A stretch of 64,000 bases of DNA from Abditibacteriaceae bacterium (GCA_019239895.1 JAFAZH010000005.1:1-64000), one strand, 5' to 3'; counted from the first letter of the stretch, positions 1 through 10,261 are shown. The notes: generated by a model not told the origin, from the sequence alone. Numbers and translations are program-made.

Positions 1-1
1 C

Positions 2-118
2 TTGTGGCACTTTCAACATCGCTTGATTCGCAAAGTGTTGGCTCATACAGTGGTGGTCTTCTTAAACTTACAATTAGGTCGTCCACCCTTAGACTTAGAT
101 GGCTTAGTTTGCCTCTAA
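2..118 (+). mobile_element. C-terminal end of an IS transposase (partial)
   Basis: The reading frame is open from the window edge and ends at TAA 116-118. Its 38 residues include RLIRKVLAHTVVVFLNLQLG followed by PPLDLDGLV. A basic helix, then LAHT and a hydrophobic FLN segment, resembles the extreme C-terminus of DDE transposases of the IS982/IS4-like type. Family assignment from so short a tail is tentative. The rest lies outside the window, so it cannot be said whether the element is intact. It ends about 40 bases before rfbC, in the same direction, so it marks a possible insertion boundary of the sugar-nucleotide locus. Confidence 0.45.
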
Positions 119-160
119 GCCTCATCAAAAGTGTTGCACATTAAGTAATGAGTTCTTCTT

Positions 161-724
161 ATGAAACGCATTGAAACTGCTCTGCCTGGTGTTTGCCTGC
201 TGGAACCGCGTGTCTTTAGCGATCCACGCGGGTTTTTCTTGGAAAGTTACCACGAGGGGAAATTTCAGGATCTTGGTATCCCCAACCGCTTTGTGCAAGA
301 CAATCACTCCAAGTCGGTGCGCGGCACCTTGCGCGGCTTGCACTATCAGCTCCAGCATCCCCAGGCCAAGTTGTGTCGCGTGGTGCAAGGCGAAGTGCTG
401 GATATTGTGGTAGACATCCGGCGCGGCTCACCGCATTTCGGACAAGCGATTAGTGCGGTGCTGTCTGCCGAGAACAAGCAACTTATCTTCGTGCCAGCCG
501 GGTTCGCGCATGGTTTTGTAGTGCTCTCAGAAACCGCTGAATTCCTGTATAAGTGCGATGATTTCTATGCTCCTACCGACGAGCGGGGCATTGCCTGGGA
601 TGATCCTGCCTTGCGTATAGACTGGCAAGTCCAAGACCCAATCCTATCGGATAAAGACCGTCGCAATCCCCGCCTGACGGATGTCCCAGATGATGATTTA
701 CCGCTCTATCGTCCATTGACTTAA
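161..724 (+). CDS. rfbC: dTDP-4-dehydrorhamnose 3,5-epimerase
   Basis: This enzyme epimerises C3 and C5 of dTDP-4-dehydro-6-deoxyglucose, the third step of dTDP-L-rhamnose synthesis, in the cytoplasm. The 187-residue length is normal for RfbC, a homodimeric cupin. Family signatures are visible: [11 protein letters not shown] at residues 20-30, the substrate loop [18 protein letters not shown] with the catalytic-base His61, [10 protein letters not shown] around His117, and [11 protein letters not shown] near 128-138. The start ATG follows a weak purine run, and no upstream in-frame alternative fits the family better. The usual partners rfbA, rfbB and rfbD are not in the window. It lies just after an IS transposase tail, so it may be a piece of a broken or scattered pathway. 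Confidence 0.93.
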   Translation: MKRIETALPGVCLLEPRVFSDPRGFFLESYHEGKFQDLGIPNRFVQDNHSKSVRGTLRGLHYQLQHPQAKLCRVVQGEVLDIVVDIRRGSPHFGQAISAVLSAENKQLIFVPAGFAHGFVVLSETAEFLYKCDDFYAPTDERGIAWDDPALRIDWQVQDPILSDKDRRNPRLTDVPDDDLPLYRPLT

Positions 725-855
725 CGCCCTTAATAAAAGCGATAAGGAAATGCATGAGTTCATCTGCGGTGCCCCAGAGTCCATTCAGTTAGAATATAAT
801 CGTTTGCCTCTCCATCCTAAATCTGCCGTTTGAGATGCTATATTAAGAATCTACC

Positions 856-2211
856 ATGAGCTTTCCGAAAGAGTTTGTGTGGGGTGCTGCCGCCGCCTCT
901 TATCAAATTGAGGGCGCGGCACGAGAAGACGGTAAAGGTCTCTCCGTCTGGGATATGCTGTGCCGCAAGCCGGGAGCGATCTGGAGCGGACACAGTGGGG
1001 ATGTGGCCTGTGACCACTATCACCGTTACCCCGAAGATATTGGGCTAATGCAGCAAATTGGCCTGTACGCCTATCGCCTCTCTCTCTCCTGGCCGCGCAT
1101 TATGCCTGATGGTGTTGGCACAGTAAATGACGCCGGTCTCGCCTTTTACGACAGACTGATAGATGCCCTCTTAGCGGCTAACATTACGCCTTATGTGACG
1201 CTCTTTCACTGGGATTACCCATATGAGCTTTACTGTCGCGGCGGGTGGCTGAACCGTGACAGCTCCGATTGGTTCGCCGAATACACAGCGGTTGTGGTGG
1301 ATAAACTCTCCGACCGAGTGCGTCACTGGATGACCCTCAACGAACCACAATGTTTTATCGGTCTGGGCCACTCCACCGGAGAACACGCCCCCGGCGTCAA
1401 ATTGCCTTTTGCCGAAGTGCTGCGTGCCGGGCACAATAGCCTGTTGGCACATGGTAAAGCGGTGCAGACCATCCGCGCCCACTCCAAGCAACCCTGTGAG
1501 ATTGGTTACGCCCCGGTGGGTGTCGTCAAAATGCCCGCTTCAGATGCCCCAGAGGATATTGAAGTCGCACGTCAGGCCATGTTCTCGGTCACTAATAAAG
1601 GCCCTTGGAATAATACCTGGTGGATGGACCCGGTCATCCTTGGGCAATATCCCGAAGATGGTCTTAAGCTGTTTGGAGCGGATGTGCCGGAAGTGCGCCC
1701 CGGCGATCTGGAAACGATTTGCCAGCCTTTAGATTTCTTTGGCACCAATATCTATCAGGGCGAGCGCGTTAAAGCGAATGCTGCGGGACAGGCTGAAAGT
1801 GTGCCTTTGCGGACAGGACACGAACTTACGGCTTTTCGCTGGCCCGTCACGCCAGATGCCCTGTACTGGGGGCCGCGCTTCTTCTGGGAGCGTTATAAGC
1901 TGCCGATTGTGATTACGGAAAATGGTCTTTCTAACATTGACTGGGTGTCCTTAGATGGCCAGGTGCATGACCCACAGCGCATTGATTACACCGCTCGCCA
2001 CTTGCTGGAACTGGAACGCGCCGGGCAAGATGGGGTAGATATTCGCGGCTATTTTCACTGGTCTTTGATGGATAACTTCGAGTGGGCCGAAGGTTATAAA
2101 GAACGTTTTGGGCTGATTTATGTGGAATATCCAACGCAACAGCGCATCTTGAAAGACTCAGCCCACTGGTATGCAGAAGTGATTAAGTCGAATGGCGCGG
2201 CGCTAAAGTAG
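856..2211 (+). CDS. bglB: GH1 family beta-glucosidase
   Basis: Glycoside hydrolase family 1 enzyme that cleaves terminal beta-D-glucosyl (or galactosyl/fucosyl) residues from short oligosaccharides. It has no signal peptide and is probably cytoplasmic. At 451 residues it has full family length. The N-terminal GH1 signature FVWGAAAASYQIEGA is at residues 7-21. The acid/base Glu163 lies in TLNEPQ, and the nucleophile Glu355 lies in VITENGLS. The aglycone-side motif NFEWAEGYKERFGL is near the C-terminus. The start ATG has no strong ribosome site. It stands alone between rfbC and sdhC, followed by a palindromic intergenic block. It could process disaccharides released by secreted glycosidases such as those at 43-64 kb, but that link is only functional inference. 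Confidence 0.93.
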   Translation: MSFPKEFVWGAAAASYQIEGAAREDGKGLSVWDMLCRKPGAIWSGHSGDVACDHYHRYPEDIGLMQQIGLYAYRLSLSWPRIMPDGVGTVNDAGLAFYDRLIDALLAANITPYVTLFHWDYPYELYCRGGWLNRDSSDWFAEYTAVVVDKLSDRVRHWMTLNEPQCFIGLGHSTGEHAPGVKLPFAEVLRAGHNSLLAHGKAVQTIRAHSKQPCEIGYAPVGVVKMPASDAPEDIEVARQAMFSVTNKGPWNNTWWMDPVILGQYPEDGLKLFGADVPEVRPGDLETICQPLDFFGTNIYQGERVKANAAGQAESVPLRTGHELTAFRWPVTPDALYWGPRFFWERYKLPIVITENGLSNIDWVSLDGQVHDPQRIDYTARHLLELERAGQDGVDIRGYFHWSLMDNFEWAEGYKERFGLIYVEYPTQQRILKDSAHWYAEVIKSNGAALK

Positions 2212-2254
2212 GCTGTATGTCCAGCAGGGTTCATCATGCTCCACGCAGGGAGGC

Positions 2255-2351
2255 CGCGAATCAATTCGCGTGCTGCAAGACGAAGTCCGCCTACGCGGAC
2301 TCCCTCCTGTGTGGACTCCTCAGTCGCCGCAGGGCGACTTCGTCTTGCAGC
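2255..2351. repeat. Composite palindromic intergenic element
   Basis: Between bglB and sdhC there are three nested or adjacent inverted repeats. One is CGCGAA/TTCGCG (2255-2270). The second is AGTCCGC/GCGGACT (2284-2301). The third is a wider pair whose arms 2272-2291 and 2333-2351 read gctgcaagacgaagtc and its complement with one extra base. RNA from it would fold strongly on either strand. It may end bglB transcription or be a MITE-like mobile palindrome. No coding potential is seen in the rest of the gap. Confidence 0.7.
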
Positions 2352-2405
2352 CCGTGGTTTTAACCACTGGCTTGCACATAGCAATGTTGAATTAAAGAGG
2401 ATACT

Positions 2406-3272
2406 ATGGCAAAGGGTGCGAAAATATTTTCGACCGCTGTCGGAAAAAAAGTCGCAATGGCCTTAACCGGGCTGGGTTTATGTATTTATCTGGTGTTGCA
2501 TTTGGCGGGCAACCTGCTCCTGCTTACAGGAAGCACCCAATTCAACGCTTACGCCCACACGCTAACGGCCATTCCGATTTTACCGTTGATTGAGTTAGGC
2601 TTACTTGCCATCTTCCTCATTCATATCTACGAAGCCATTAAAGTTAGCTTAGAGAATCGTAATGCGCGCCCCGTTGGTTATCAGACCAAAGTCTGGGCGC
2701 GCACCAAGAGTCAGAAGAGCGTTAAGTCGGTTTCCTCTACAACGATGATGTGGTCGGGCATCATCATTTTAGTTTTCGTGGCGCTGCATGTCTGGCATTT
2801 TAAATATGGGAAGTTCTACGCGGTGCAGCCAGCTAACGTGGCTGTAGGCACGGCCAACACCGGAGTGGCGACTTCCAGCACCAATCCGCAAGAAGCCCAG
2901 GAACAAGTGCGCGACCTGGCTTATCTGGTTATCTCCGAGTTTAAAAAGCCGTTGATTGTGGCTCTCTATGTCGCCTCCATGATAGTGCTGGGGATGCACC
3001 TTTTCCATGCGTTCTCCAGCGCGTTTCAGTCGTTAGGGGTGAGTAACCCGCGCTACCGGAGCATCTTACTGCGCACCGGTCAAATCTTTACCATCGTTAT
3101 TGCGGGTGGCTTCGCGTTCCTGCCCGTGTGGGTCTATCTCATGTTTCCAACGCCGCCACCCCGCAATATCGCCGGGCCGGATAATGGTATGGCCGTTGTG
3201 CCTCTAACGCATCCACGCCTGACACACACGCGTCTGAGCCAGTCTCATGTCCTGCGGGGAGGTCATCAGTGA
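2406..3272 (+). CDS. sdhC: Succinate dehydrogenase cytochrome b558 subunit
   Basis: Membrane anchor of complex II (b558 type), which binds haem and passes electrons from SdhB to quinone. The protein has 288 residues with about five transmembrane segments (roughly 15-38, 55-78, 118-136, 172-195, 223-247). The family motifs [20 protein letters not shown] and LHLAGN, with conserved His, and [13 protein letters not shown] are visible. A ribosome site (aaagagg) stands 6 bases before the ATG. After the last helix there is a polar tail of about 35 residues rich in His, Thr and Arg, longer than in typical family members. Its TGA overlaps the GTG start of sdhA by four bases, so translation is probably coupled. 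Confidence 0.93.
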   Translation: MAKGAKIFSTAVGKKVAMALTGLGLCIYLVLHLAGNLLLLTGSTQFNAYAHTLTAIPILPLIELGLLAIFLIHIYEAIKVSLENRNARPVGYQTKVWARTKSQKSVKSVSSTTMMWSGIIILVFVALHVWHFKYGKFYAVQPANVAVGTANTGVATSSTNPQEAQEQVRDLAYLVISEFKKPLIVALYVASMIVLGMHLFHAFSSAFQSLGVSNPRYRSILLRTGQIFTIVIAGGFAFLPVWVYLMFPTPPPRNIAGPDNGMAVVPLTHPRLTHTRLSQSHVLRGGHQ

Positions 3273-5182
3273 AACTCGACTCCAAAATCCCGGCTGGCCC
3301 CGTTGCAGAGAAGTGGGAGCATCATAAATTCAACCTCAAATTGGTCAATCCGGCTAATAAGCGTAAATACACTATCATCTGTGTGGGCACAGGTTTGGCC
3401 GGGGCTTCGGCTTCGGCTTCTCTGGCCGAATTGGGCTATAATGTCCTGACTTTCTGCATCCACGACTCACCACGTCGCGCCCATAGCATTGCCGCGCAGG
3501 GTGGCATTAACGCCGCCAAGAACTATGCCAATGACGGCGATAGCGTTTACCGCCTGTTCTACGATACCGTTAAAGGCGGCGACTATCGCGCTCGTGAAGC
3601 CAACGTTTATCGTTTAGCCCAGGTTAGCAACAACATTATAGACCAGTGCGTGGCGCAAGGCGTGCCTTTTGCGCGGGAGTATGGCGGCCAACTCACCAAT
3701 CGCTCCTTTGGTGGCGCACAGGTCTCCCGCACCTTCTATGCCCGCGGCCAAACGGGTCAACAGTTGTTACTGGGAGCCTACGGTGCCCTCATGCGCCAGG
3801 TAGATGCTGGCACCGTCAAACTCTTCCCGCGCCGTGAAATGCTCGATTTAGTATTAGTTGATGGCCAGGCGCGGGGTATCACCATACGCAATCTGATTAC
3901 GGGTGAACTTGAATCGTATGCAGCGGATGCGGTGCTGCTTTGTACCGGCGGCTATGGCAACGTCTATTTTCTTTCGACGAATGCTGGTAACTCCAATGTC
4001 ACCGCAGCCTGGCGTGCTCATAAAAAGGGAGCGTTCTTCGCCAATCCCTGCTTTACCCAGATCCACCCCACCTGCATACCTGTTTCCGGGGAGCATCAAT
4101 CCAAGCTGACGTTGATGAGTGAAAGCTTGCGCAACGATGGTCGCGTGTGGGTGCCCAAGGCCAAAGGCGATAACCGACCCGCGAGTCAAATTCCCGAAGC
4201 CGAGCGTGATTACTTCCTGGAGCGACGCTATCCCGCATTCGGCAACCTCGTGCCGCGTGACGTGGCGTCCCGCGCCGCTAAAGCTGTCTGCGATGAGGGA
4301 CGCGGCGTTGGGACGACGGGGCTGGCAGTGTATCTGGATTTTGCGGAGGCCATCAAGCGTTTAGGAGAAGATACCATCCGCGCCCGTTATGGCAACCTGT
4401 TCCAGATGTACGAAAAAATCACCGATGAAAACCCCTACCAGACACCAATGCGGATTTACCCGGCGGTGCATTATACAATGGGCGGCCTGTGGGTGGATTA
4501 CAACCTGATGAGTACCATACCCGGCCTCTATGTGCTGGGGGAAGCGAACTTCTCCGATCACGGAGCGAACCGCCTGGGAGCCAGCGCCCTGATGCAAGGC
4601 TTGGCGGATGGCTATTTTGTAATTCCCTACACCATCGGTGATTATTTAGCGACCGCAAAATTTGCCAAGGTGTCTACCGACCATGAAGCGTTCAAGGCGT
4701 CGGCAGTGGAAGAACAAGCCAAGATCAATAAGCTGCTTTCGATCAAGGGGAGCCGCACCGTTTTAGAATTCCACCGTGACTTAGGCCATATTATGTGGGA
4801 AAAAGTCGGTATGGGTCGCACCGAAGCCGGGTTAAAAGAAGCCCTGCAACAAATCCCGCGTCTACGCCAAGAGTTCTGGGAAAATGTCACGGTGCCTGGC
4901 CCGGCGGATAACTTGAATCCCAACTTAGAGCGGGCCGGACGAGTGGCAGACTTCTTGGAATTCGCGGAATTGCTGACCCTGGACGCCCTTAACCGGCGCG
5001 AATCTTGCGGCGGTCATTTCCGGGAAGAGAGCCAGACCCCCGAAGGCGAAGCGCAGCGTGACGATGAGAACTTTAGCTATGTCGCGGCCTGGGAATATAC
5101 TGGCGATTTTGCCAAGCCTACATTGCATCAGGAGCCTTTGGTGTTTGAAGAAGTACATCCCTCACAGCGCAGTTATAAGTAA
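3269..5182 (+). CDS. sdhA: Succinate dehydrogenase flavoprotein subunit
   Basis: Catalytic subunit of complex II, oxidising succinate to fumarate with covalently bound FAD on the inner face of the membrane. The 637 residues match the long b558-class SdhA. The dinucleotide fold [20 protein letters not shown] lies at residues 40-59. His72, in [17 protein letters not shown], is the expected FAD attachment residue. [11 protein letters not shown] and [18 protein letters not shown] are the family C-terminal FAD motifs. The start is GTG, preceded by ggggaggtcatca and overlapping sdhC by four bases. The downstream sdhB is not adjacent: a secreted serine hydrolase gene intervenes, which is unusual for this operon. 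Confidence 0.96.
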   Translation: MKLDSKIPAGPVAEKWEHHKFNLKLVNPANKRKYTIICVGTGLAGASASASLAELGYNVLTFCIHDSPRRAHSIAAQGGINAAKNYANDGDSVYRLFYDTVKGGDYRAREANVYRLAQVSNNIIDQCVAQGVPFAREYGGQLTNRSFGGAQVSRTFYARGQTGQQLLLGAYGALMRQVDAGTVKLFPRREMLDLVLVDGQARGITIRNLITGELESYAADAVLLCTGGYGNVYFLSTNAGNSNVTAAWRAHKKGAFFANPCFTQIHPTCIPVSGEHQSKLTLMSESLRNDGRVWVPKAKGDNRPASQIPEAERDYFLERRYPAFGNLVPRDVASRAAKAVCDEGRGVGTTGLAVYLDFAEAIKRLGEDTIRARYGNLFQMYEKITDENPYQTPMRIYPAVHYTMGGLWVDYNLMSTIPGLYVLGEANFSDHGANRLGASALMQGLADGYFVIPYTIGDYLATAKFAKVSTDHEAFKASAVEEQAKINKLLSIKGSRTVLEFHRDLGHIMWEKVGMGRTEAGLKEALQQIPRLRQEFWENVTVPGPADNLNPNLERAGRVADFLEFAELLTLDALNRRESCGGHFREESQTPEGEAQRDDENFSYVAAWEYTGDFAKPTLHQEPLVFEEVHPSQRSYK

Positions 5183-5236
5183 CGACTGCATTTGGTAAAC
5201 TTTGGCTTCAACAACAGACACTTAGGGAGAGGCCGA

Positions 5237-6400
5237 ATGTTATTGAGTATTAAAAGCCAGCAAATGAAGCGCACCCGACGACACAACCAGCAACGTGCTG
5301 TCCATTACTCACTGTTGAGCAAGACCTTCATAGTCTTGCTGCTGCTGTGCATGTGTGGTTATGCGCAGCAACCACGAGAGTTTTCAGCCGCTCAAGTGGC
5401 GCAAATACAGCAACAGGTGCAGGCGGTCATGGAGCAGGAAAAGATACCTGCTCTTTCGCTGGCGATTATTAGTCAGCGAGGGCAAATGAGCGCGGGCTAT
5501 GGACAAGCCGATGTCGCTAACGCATTGGCCGCCACGGCCAGCACTAAATATCGTCTGGCTTCTCTTTCAAAACCGATCACGGCAGTGGCCGTGATGCAAC
5601 TGGCAGAAAAAGGGGAGTTGGATTTAGATGCTCCAGTGCAAAAGTATGTGCCGTCGTTTCCGGTCAAACCCTGGCCCATTACCTCGCGCGAACTGTTGGG
5701 GCACCTTTCTGGTATTCGCCATTATGAGGGCGAAGGAGTCATTACCAACCATCACTACGATACCCTGACTGATGCACTGGACGTTTTCAAAGATGCCCCT
5801 CTCCTTTCTGAACCCGGCACGACCTACCACTATTCCAGTTATGGCTATAACCTGTTGGGCTGCGTGGTCGAGGGAGCTTCTGGCATGAAGTTTGAAGATT
5901 ACATCCGTCAATACATCTTTGAACCGGCGAACATGAAGGCCAGTGGCATCTATGATCCCCGTCACCGCCCAGCAGACTTGGCGCGCGGTTATACCGTTAA
6001 ACCTGATGGCACCGTTGTGCGGTCTGAACCTGGTGACACCAGCTACAAAACTCCCAGTGGTGGCATCTATTCAACTGTGGAAGATATGGCTAACTTCGCA
6101 GTCGCACTTCAGAGTGGCAAATTAGTCAGGCCAGAGACACTGAATCAAATGTGGACGCGCCAGCGCACCCGCGACGGCAAATACACAGCTTATGGCCTGG
6201 GCTGGGACTTAATAGAATATGCAGGACATCTTGAAGTAGACCACTCTGGCAGTCAAAGTGGCACCACCACCTTGCTCTATATGCGCCCTCAGGAGCATCT
6301 CATTGTGACTCTCATGTGTAACATGAGAGACGAACCCAGAGGGCCTTACAAGCAGATTCATGCATTGGCGCGTCAATTAGCAAATATTGCGACGCGCTAA
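5237..6400 (+). CDS. Secreted LACTB-like serine hydrolase (class C beta-lactamase fold)
   Basis: Penicillin-binding-protein/beta-lactamase superfamily hydrolase, probably a peptidase or esterase acting outside the cytoplasm. The chosen ATG has a good ribosome site (gggagagg) and gives 387 residues. An in-frame TTG at 5192 is less likely, and ATG 5264 is a second option. A basic N-region and hydrophobic stretch FIVLLLLCMC, followed by AQQ, form a signal peptide near residues 29-44. The nucleophile motif SLSK is at 109-112. ITSRELLGHLSGIRHYEGEG resembles LACTB proteins. YSSYGYNLLG (199-208) is the second catalytic element, with Ser in place of the usual Asn, and HSGSQSG is the third. It sits between sdhA and sdhB in the same direction with short gaps, so it is likely co-transcribed with complex II. 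Its substrate is unknown. Confidence 0.85.
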   Translation: MLLSIKSQQMKRTRRHNQQRAVHYSLLSKTFIVLLLLCMCGYAQQPREFSAAQVAQIQQQVQAVMEQEKIPALSLAIISQRGQMSAGYGQADVANALAATASTKYRLASLSKPITAVAVMQLAEKGELDLDAPVQKYVPSFPVKPWPITSRELLGHLSGIRHYEGEGVITNHHYDTLTDALDVFKDAPLLSEPGTTYHYSSYGYNLLGCVVEGASGMKFEDYIRQYIFEPANMKASGIYDPRHRPADLARGYTVKPDGTVVRSEPGDTSYKTPSGGIYSTVEDMANFAVALQSGKLVRPETLNQMWTRQRTRDGKYTAYGLGWDLIEYAGHLEVDHSGSQSGTTTLLYMRPQEHLIVTLMCNMRDEPRGPYKQIHALARQLANIATR

Positions 6401-6433
6401 ATTATTTCAGATGGGCTTTGCGGAGCAGATGCT

Positions 6434-7204
6434 ATGGCAGAAAATCAAGGCAGTATGACAATAAACCTCAAGGTGTGGCGGCAAGCAGGCCCCAAACAAC
6501 CGGGACAGATGAAGAGCTACGTGGCGGAAGATGTTTCGCCCGATATGTCTTTTCTGGAAATGCTGGATGTCGTCAACGAAAGTCTGATTAAGCGCGGGGA
6601 AGACCCCATTGCTTTTGACCATGATTGTCGTGAGGGCATTTGCGGCTCCTGCGGCATGATGATTAACGGCATCGCGCATGGGCCAGACCCCGGCACGACT
6701 GTATGCCAACTGCACATGCGCCGTTACAAAGATGGCGACACCATTATTATCGAGCCGTGGCGTGCCCGCGCTTTTCCCGTTATCAAGGATTTAGTGGTAG
6801 ATCGTAGCGCCTTTGATCGCATCATTGCGGCGGGCGGTTATATCTCAGTGAACACCGGGTCGGCCCCTGATGCTAACGCGATTCCAGTGCCTAGAGACAA
6901 TGCGGAGCGGGCGATGGACTCCGCCGCTTGCATCTCCTGTGGCGCGTGTGCAGCCCAGTGCAAAAATGCTTCGGCGGCCCTGTTCACCAGTGCCAAAATG
7001 AACCAGCTTTCTCTGCTGCCGCAAGGCCAGGCGGAACGGAGCGACCGGGCACGGCGCATGGTGTTACAGATGGATCATGAAGGCTTCGGCAACTGCTCCA
7101 ACGAAGGCGAATGCGAAGCTGTCTGCCCCAAAGAAATCTCCATGAGCAACATCGCCGTGATGAACCGCGAATACGAGAAAGCAGCGTTGCAGAAGAAGAG
7201 TTAA
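6434..7204 (+). CDS. sdhB: Succinate dehydrogenase iron-sulfur subunit
   Basis: Electron-transfer subunit of complex II carrying three iron-sulfur clusters, linking SdhA flavin to the SdhC membrane anchor. The protein has 256 residues. The [2Fe-2S] ligands lie in [19 protein letters not shown] and a later TTVCQLHM. The bacterial ferredoxin-like half has [13 protein letters not shown] and [15 protein letters not shown] for the [4Fe-4S] and [3Fe-4S] clusters. The pattern is of the b558 class shared with SdhC and SdhA here. A ribosome site (cggagc) precedes the ATG. It is displaced from sdhA by the serine hydrolase gene but remains co-directional, with a 33-base gap. Immediately downstream, a 41-base perfect inverted repeat begins and probably limits read-through into aceE. 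Confidence 0.95.
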   Translation: MAENQGSMTINLKVWRQAGPKQPGQMKSYVAEDVSPDMSFLEMLDVVNESLIKRGEDPIAFDHDCREGICGSCGMMINGIAHGPDPGTTVCQLHMRRYKDGDTIIIEPWRARAFPVIKDLVVDRSAFDRIIAAGGYISVNTGSAPDANAIPVPRDNAERAMDSAACISCGACAAQCKNASAALFTSAKMNQLSLLPQGQAERSDRARRMVLQMDHEGFGNCSNEGECEAVCPKEISMSNIAVMNREYEKAALQKKS

Positions 7205-7205
7205 G

Positions 7206-7450
7206 TTGAACCGCCAAGGACGCCAAGAGCGCCAAGGAAGAGAGGGAGAAGGGAAACAAGGTGGAGTAGGAGTTTGTCATGCTGAGCGCAGCGAAGCATC
7301 TACTTCGAGTGCGTATAAAATAAAATAGAGTTTATACTCCGCAGCATAGATGTTTTATCCCACTCAACATGACACCTAATTTATTCCCGCTCTCCCCTTC
7401 CCCTTTTCTCCCTCTCTTCCTTGGCGCTCTTGGCGTCCTTGGCGGTTCAA
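7206..7450. repeat. Long nested inverted repeat (41-bp perfect arms)
   Basis: Arms at 7206-7246 and 7410-7450 are perfectly complementary over 41 bases and contain three gccaag-type subrepeats. Inside, gtcatgctgagcg...gaagcatct (about 7276-7301) pairs imperfectly with agatg...caacatgac (about 7347-7371). The whole is like a MITE or a large stem-loop between sdhB and aceE. It starts two bases after the sdhB stop. The right arm is open in the aceE frame, which creates a false N-terminal extension for that gene. Confidence 0.8.
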
Positions 7451-7522
7451 TTTGCCTCAAATAGTGACCATCCCGTTAAAAGTGTGTATATTGATAATGG
7501 GAAGGATAGAATAAAGATAAGT

Positions 7523-10228
7523 ATGGCTAATTCGGATATTGATATTTCGCGTGACGAACTGGATCGTCTGGAAACTCAGGAATGGTTGGAGTCCCTGGAT
7601 TATGTCTTAAAGCACGGTGGCCCGGAGCGCGTTCAACGTCTGCTGGAACAACTTGAAACCCACGCCCATAAAGCCGGAGTGGAAATCCCCTTTTCCGCTA
7701 ATACACCCTACATCAACACCATTCCGGTGACCCAGCAGCCGCCCTACCCTGGCGACTACGAAATGGAGCGCCGTATTAAAAGCATCATTCGCTGGAATGC
7801 AATGGCGATGGTGGTGCGGGCTAACAAAGCCTCCGATGGCATTGGCGGCCATATCTCGACCTATGCTTCTTCGGCCACGCTCTATGAAGTCGGATTCAAT
7901 CATTTCTTCCGTGGCAAAGGAGCCGAAGGTGGAGGCGATCAGGTCTATTTTCAAGGCCACGCCTCGCCTGGCATGTATTCGCGTGCCTTCGTCGAAGGAC
8001 GCCTCTCAGAGAGAGACCTGATTAACTTCCGTCAGGAATTACGGCCCGAACGTGGCCTATGTTCTTATCCCCACCCGTGGCTGATGCCAGACTTCTGGGA
8101 ATTTCCGACGGTCTCGATGGGTCTGGGGCCGCTCACAGCCATTTATCAAGCGCGCTATAACCGTTACCTTCATGATCGGGGCTTAAAAGATACCTCCCAG
8201 CAGCATGTTTGGTGTTTTATTGGCGATGGAGAGTGTGATGAACCGGAAACCCTTGGCGCCATTACTCTTCCGGCCCGCGAAAAGTTAGATAACCTGACCT
8301 TTGTTATTAACTGCAACCTACAACGATTAGATGGCCCCGTGCGCGGCAATGGCAAAATTATTCAGGAATTAGAAGCAGCTTTTCGCGGCGCGGGCTGGAA
8401 TGTTATCAAAGTCATTTGGGGCGGTGACTGGGATCCCCTATTAGCACAGAACACCACCGGGGAATTAGTTGAGCGTATGGGCGAAGTAGTAGATGGACAG
8501 TATCAAAAATATACTGTCGAAACAGGAGCCTACGCGCGCAACCACTTCTTCAACTCTCCGCGTCTCCAAGAGTTAGCTGCGCAGCTTACGGATGAGCAGA
8601 TTCGCAAAATGACGCGCGGCGGACACGATTCGCGTAAGGTTTATGCGGCTTACAAAGCGGCCCTGGAGCATAAGGGTGCCCCAACCGTTATTCTTGCCAA
8701 AACGGTTAAGGGTTATGGATTAGGCGAAGCTGGCGAGGGCAAGAATATTACTCATCAACAGAAGAAGATGAATGAAGTTGAGTTGCGCGCTTTTCGGGCG
8801 CGCTTCAATATTCCTATCTCTGATGAGGAAGTTGCCAAAGTACCTTTCTATCGTTTTCCCGATGACAGCCCGGAAATGAAGTATCTGTGTGAGCGGCGTC
8901 AGCAATTGGGTGGCTCGTTACCCAAGCGCACCACCTGCGCGCCGCCGCTTAAAACTCCCCCAGAAGCACTCTTCGAGGAATTTTATGCAGGCTCCGGCGA
9001 ACCTAAAGGCGACCAACAGGCTCCTTCGACAACGGGCGTCTATGGCCGTATTTTGAACAAGCTGATGCGTGATAAGGACATCGGACGGCTTATTGTACCG
9101 ATTATTCCTGACGAAGCCCGCACTTTCGGCATGGACTCAATGTTTCGCCCCTATGGAATCTACTCACACGTTGGGCAGTTATATGAGCCGGTAGATGCCG
9201 CCAACGTATCTTATTACAAAGAAGCGAAGAATGGGCAAATTCTTGAAGAAGGCATTAACGAAGCTGGCTCAATGGCTTCTTTCATTGCGGCTGGCACAGC
9301 CTATGCCACGCATGGTATTAACACTATCCCATTCTATATTTACTACTCGATGTTTGGGCAACAACGTGTCGGTGATTTATTCTGGGCCGCGGGCGATTTG
9401 CGTTGTCGTGGCTTCCTGGTCGGTGGCACCGCAGGACGCACGACTTTGGCCGGAGAAGGGCTGCAACACCAGGATGGGCATAGCCACCTGTTAGCTTATG
9501 CGATTCCAAATTTAGTGGCTTATGATCCGGCTTATGCCTATGAACTGGCGGTTATTATTCGGGATGGCATCCGCCGCATGTATGAGGATCAAGAAAGCAT
9601 CTTCTACTATCTGACGGTGATGAATGAAAACTACATTCAGCCGCCGATGCCAGAGGGCGACCGCGAGGCGATTAAGCAAGGCATTCTCAAGGGTATGTAT
9701 AAGTTCAAAGCAGCCGCAACTAAAGGGACTAAATTGAACGCCCAACTTTTGGGGAGTGGGGCAATTTTAAATAAGGCTCTGGAAGCCCAACGGATATTAG
9801 GCGAGAAGTATGGTGTGGCGGCTGATGTGTGGAGCGTCACCAGCTATAAAGAATTGCACCGTGATGGTCTGGAAACTGGCCGTTGGAATCTGCTGCATCC
9901 TGGCGAAGAACCAAGGGTGCCCTTCATCACCCAATGCCTGGCCAATGCGCTGGGGGTAGTTGTGGCAGCTTCGGATTATGTAAAGGCGTTGCCCCACTCT
10001 GTTTCACAGTGGATTCCCCAGGAGCTAATGGCGCTTGGCACCGATGGTTTTGGCCGCAGTGATAATCGAGGGGCACTTCGCGATTTCTTTGAGGTAGATG
10101 CCCGTTATATCACGCTGGCGACACTGACGGGCCTGGCGAGGGAAAAGAAAATTCAATGGAAAGTAGTGCAAAAAGCGGTAAAAGATTTAGGGATTAACCC
10201 GGACAAGGCCAATCCCCTCACCGCGTAA
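7523..10228 (+). CDS. aceE: Pyruvate dehydrogenase E1 component, homodimeric type
   Basis: Thiamine-diphosphate enzyme that decarboxylates pyruvate and acetylates the lipoyl group of E2, feeding acetyl-CoA to the TCA cycle. With the ATG at 7523 it has 901 residues, close to the roughly 890 of the AceE family. An upstream in-frame TTG at 7421 lies inside an inverted repeat and would add non-homologous residues. Visible hallmarks are HISTYASSATLYEVGFNHFF, the thiamine-binding GDGECDEPE followed by NCNLQRLDGPVRGNGKI, PFYIYYSMFGQQRVGDLFWA, and GRTTLAGEGLQHQDGHS. It heads aceE-aceF-lpd-lpd and follows sdhCAB. E1 of this type normally works with a lipoyl E2 like the next gene. Confidence 0.96.
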   Translation: MANSDIDISRDELDRLETQEWLESLDYVLKHGGPERVQRLLEQLETHAHKAGVEIPFSANTPYINTIPVTQQPPYPGDYEMERRIKSIIRWNAMAMVVRANKASDGIGGHISTYASSATLYEVGFNHFFRGKGAEGGGDQVYFQGHASPGMYSRAFVEGRLSERDLINFRQELRPERGLCSYPHPWLMPDFWEFPTVSMGLGPLTAIYQARYNRYLHDRGLKDTSQQHVWCFIGDGECDEPETLGAITLPAREKLDNLTFVINCNLQRLDGPVRGNGKIIQELEAAFRGAGWNVIKVIWGGDWDPLLAQNTTGELVERMGEVVDGQYQKYTVETGAYARNHFFNSPRLQELAAQLTDEQIRKMTRGGHDSRKVYAAYKAALEHKGAPTVILAKTVKGYGLGEAGEGKNITHQQKKMNEVELRAFRARFNIPISDEEVAKVPFYRFPDDSPEMKYLCERRQQLGGSLPKRTTCAPPLKTPPEALFEEFYAGSGEPKGDQQAPSTTGVYGRILNKLMRDKDIGRLIVPIIPDEARTFGMDSMFRPYGIYSHVGQLYEPVDAANVSYYKEAKNGQILEEGINEAGSMASFIAAGTAYATHGINTIPFYIYYSMFGQQRVGDLFWAAGDLRCRGFLVGGTAGRTTLAGEGLQHQDGHSHLLAYAIPNLVAYDPAYAYELAVIIRDGIRRMYEDQESIFYYLTVMNENYIQPPMPEGDREAIKQGILKGMYKFKAAATKGTKLNAQLLGSGAILNKALEAQRILGEKYGVAADVWSVTSYKELHRDGLETGRWNLLHPGEEPRVPFITQCLANALGVVVAASDYVKALPHSVSQWIPQELMALGTDGFGRSDNRGALRDFFEVDARYITLATLTGLAREKKIQWKVVQKAVKDLGINPDKANPLTA

Positions 10229-10261
10229 TAAACGAGCAAGTTCTGGATTAGGGACTGAAAT

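Noticed and set aside
7421..7522. Longer N-terminus for aceE starting at TTG 7421
   Set aside because: The extra codons lie in the right arm of a perfect inverted repeat and do not resemble the AceE N-terminus. ATG 7523 gives the family's usual length.
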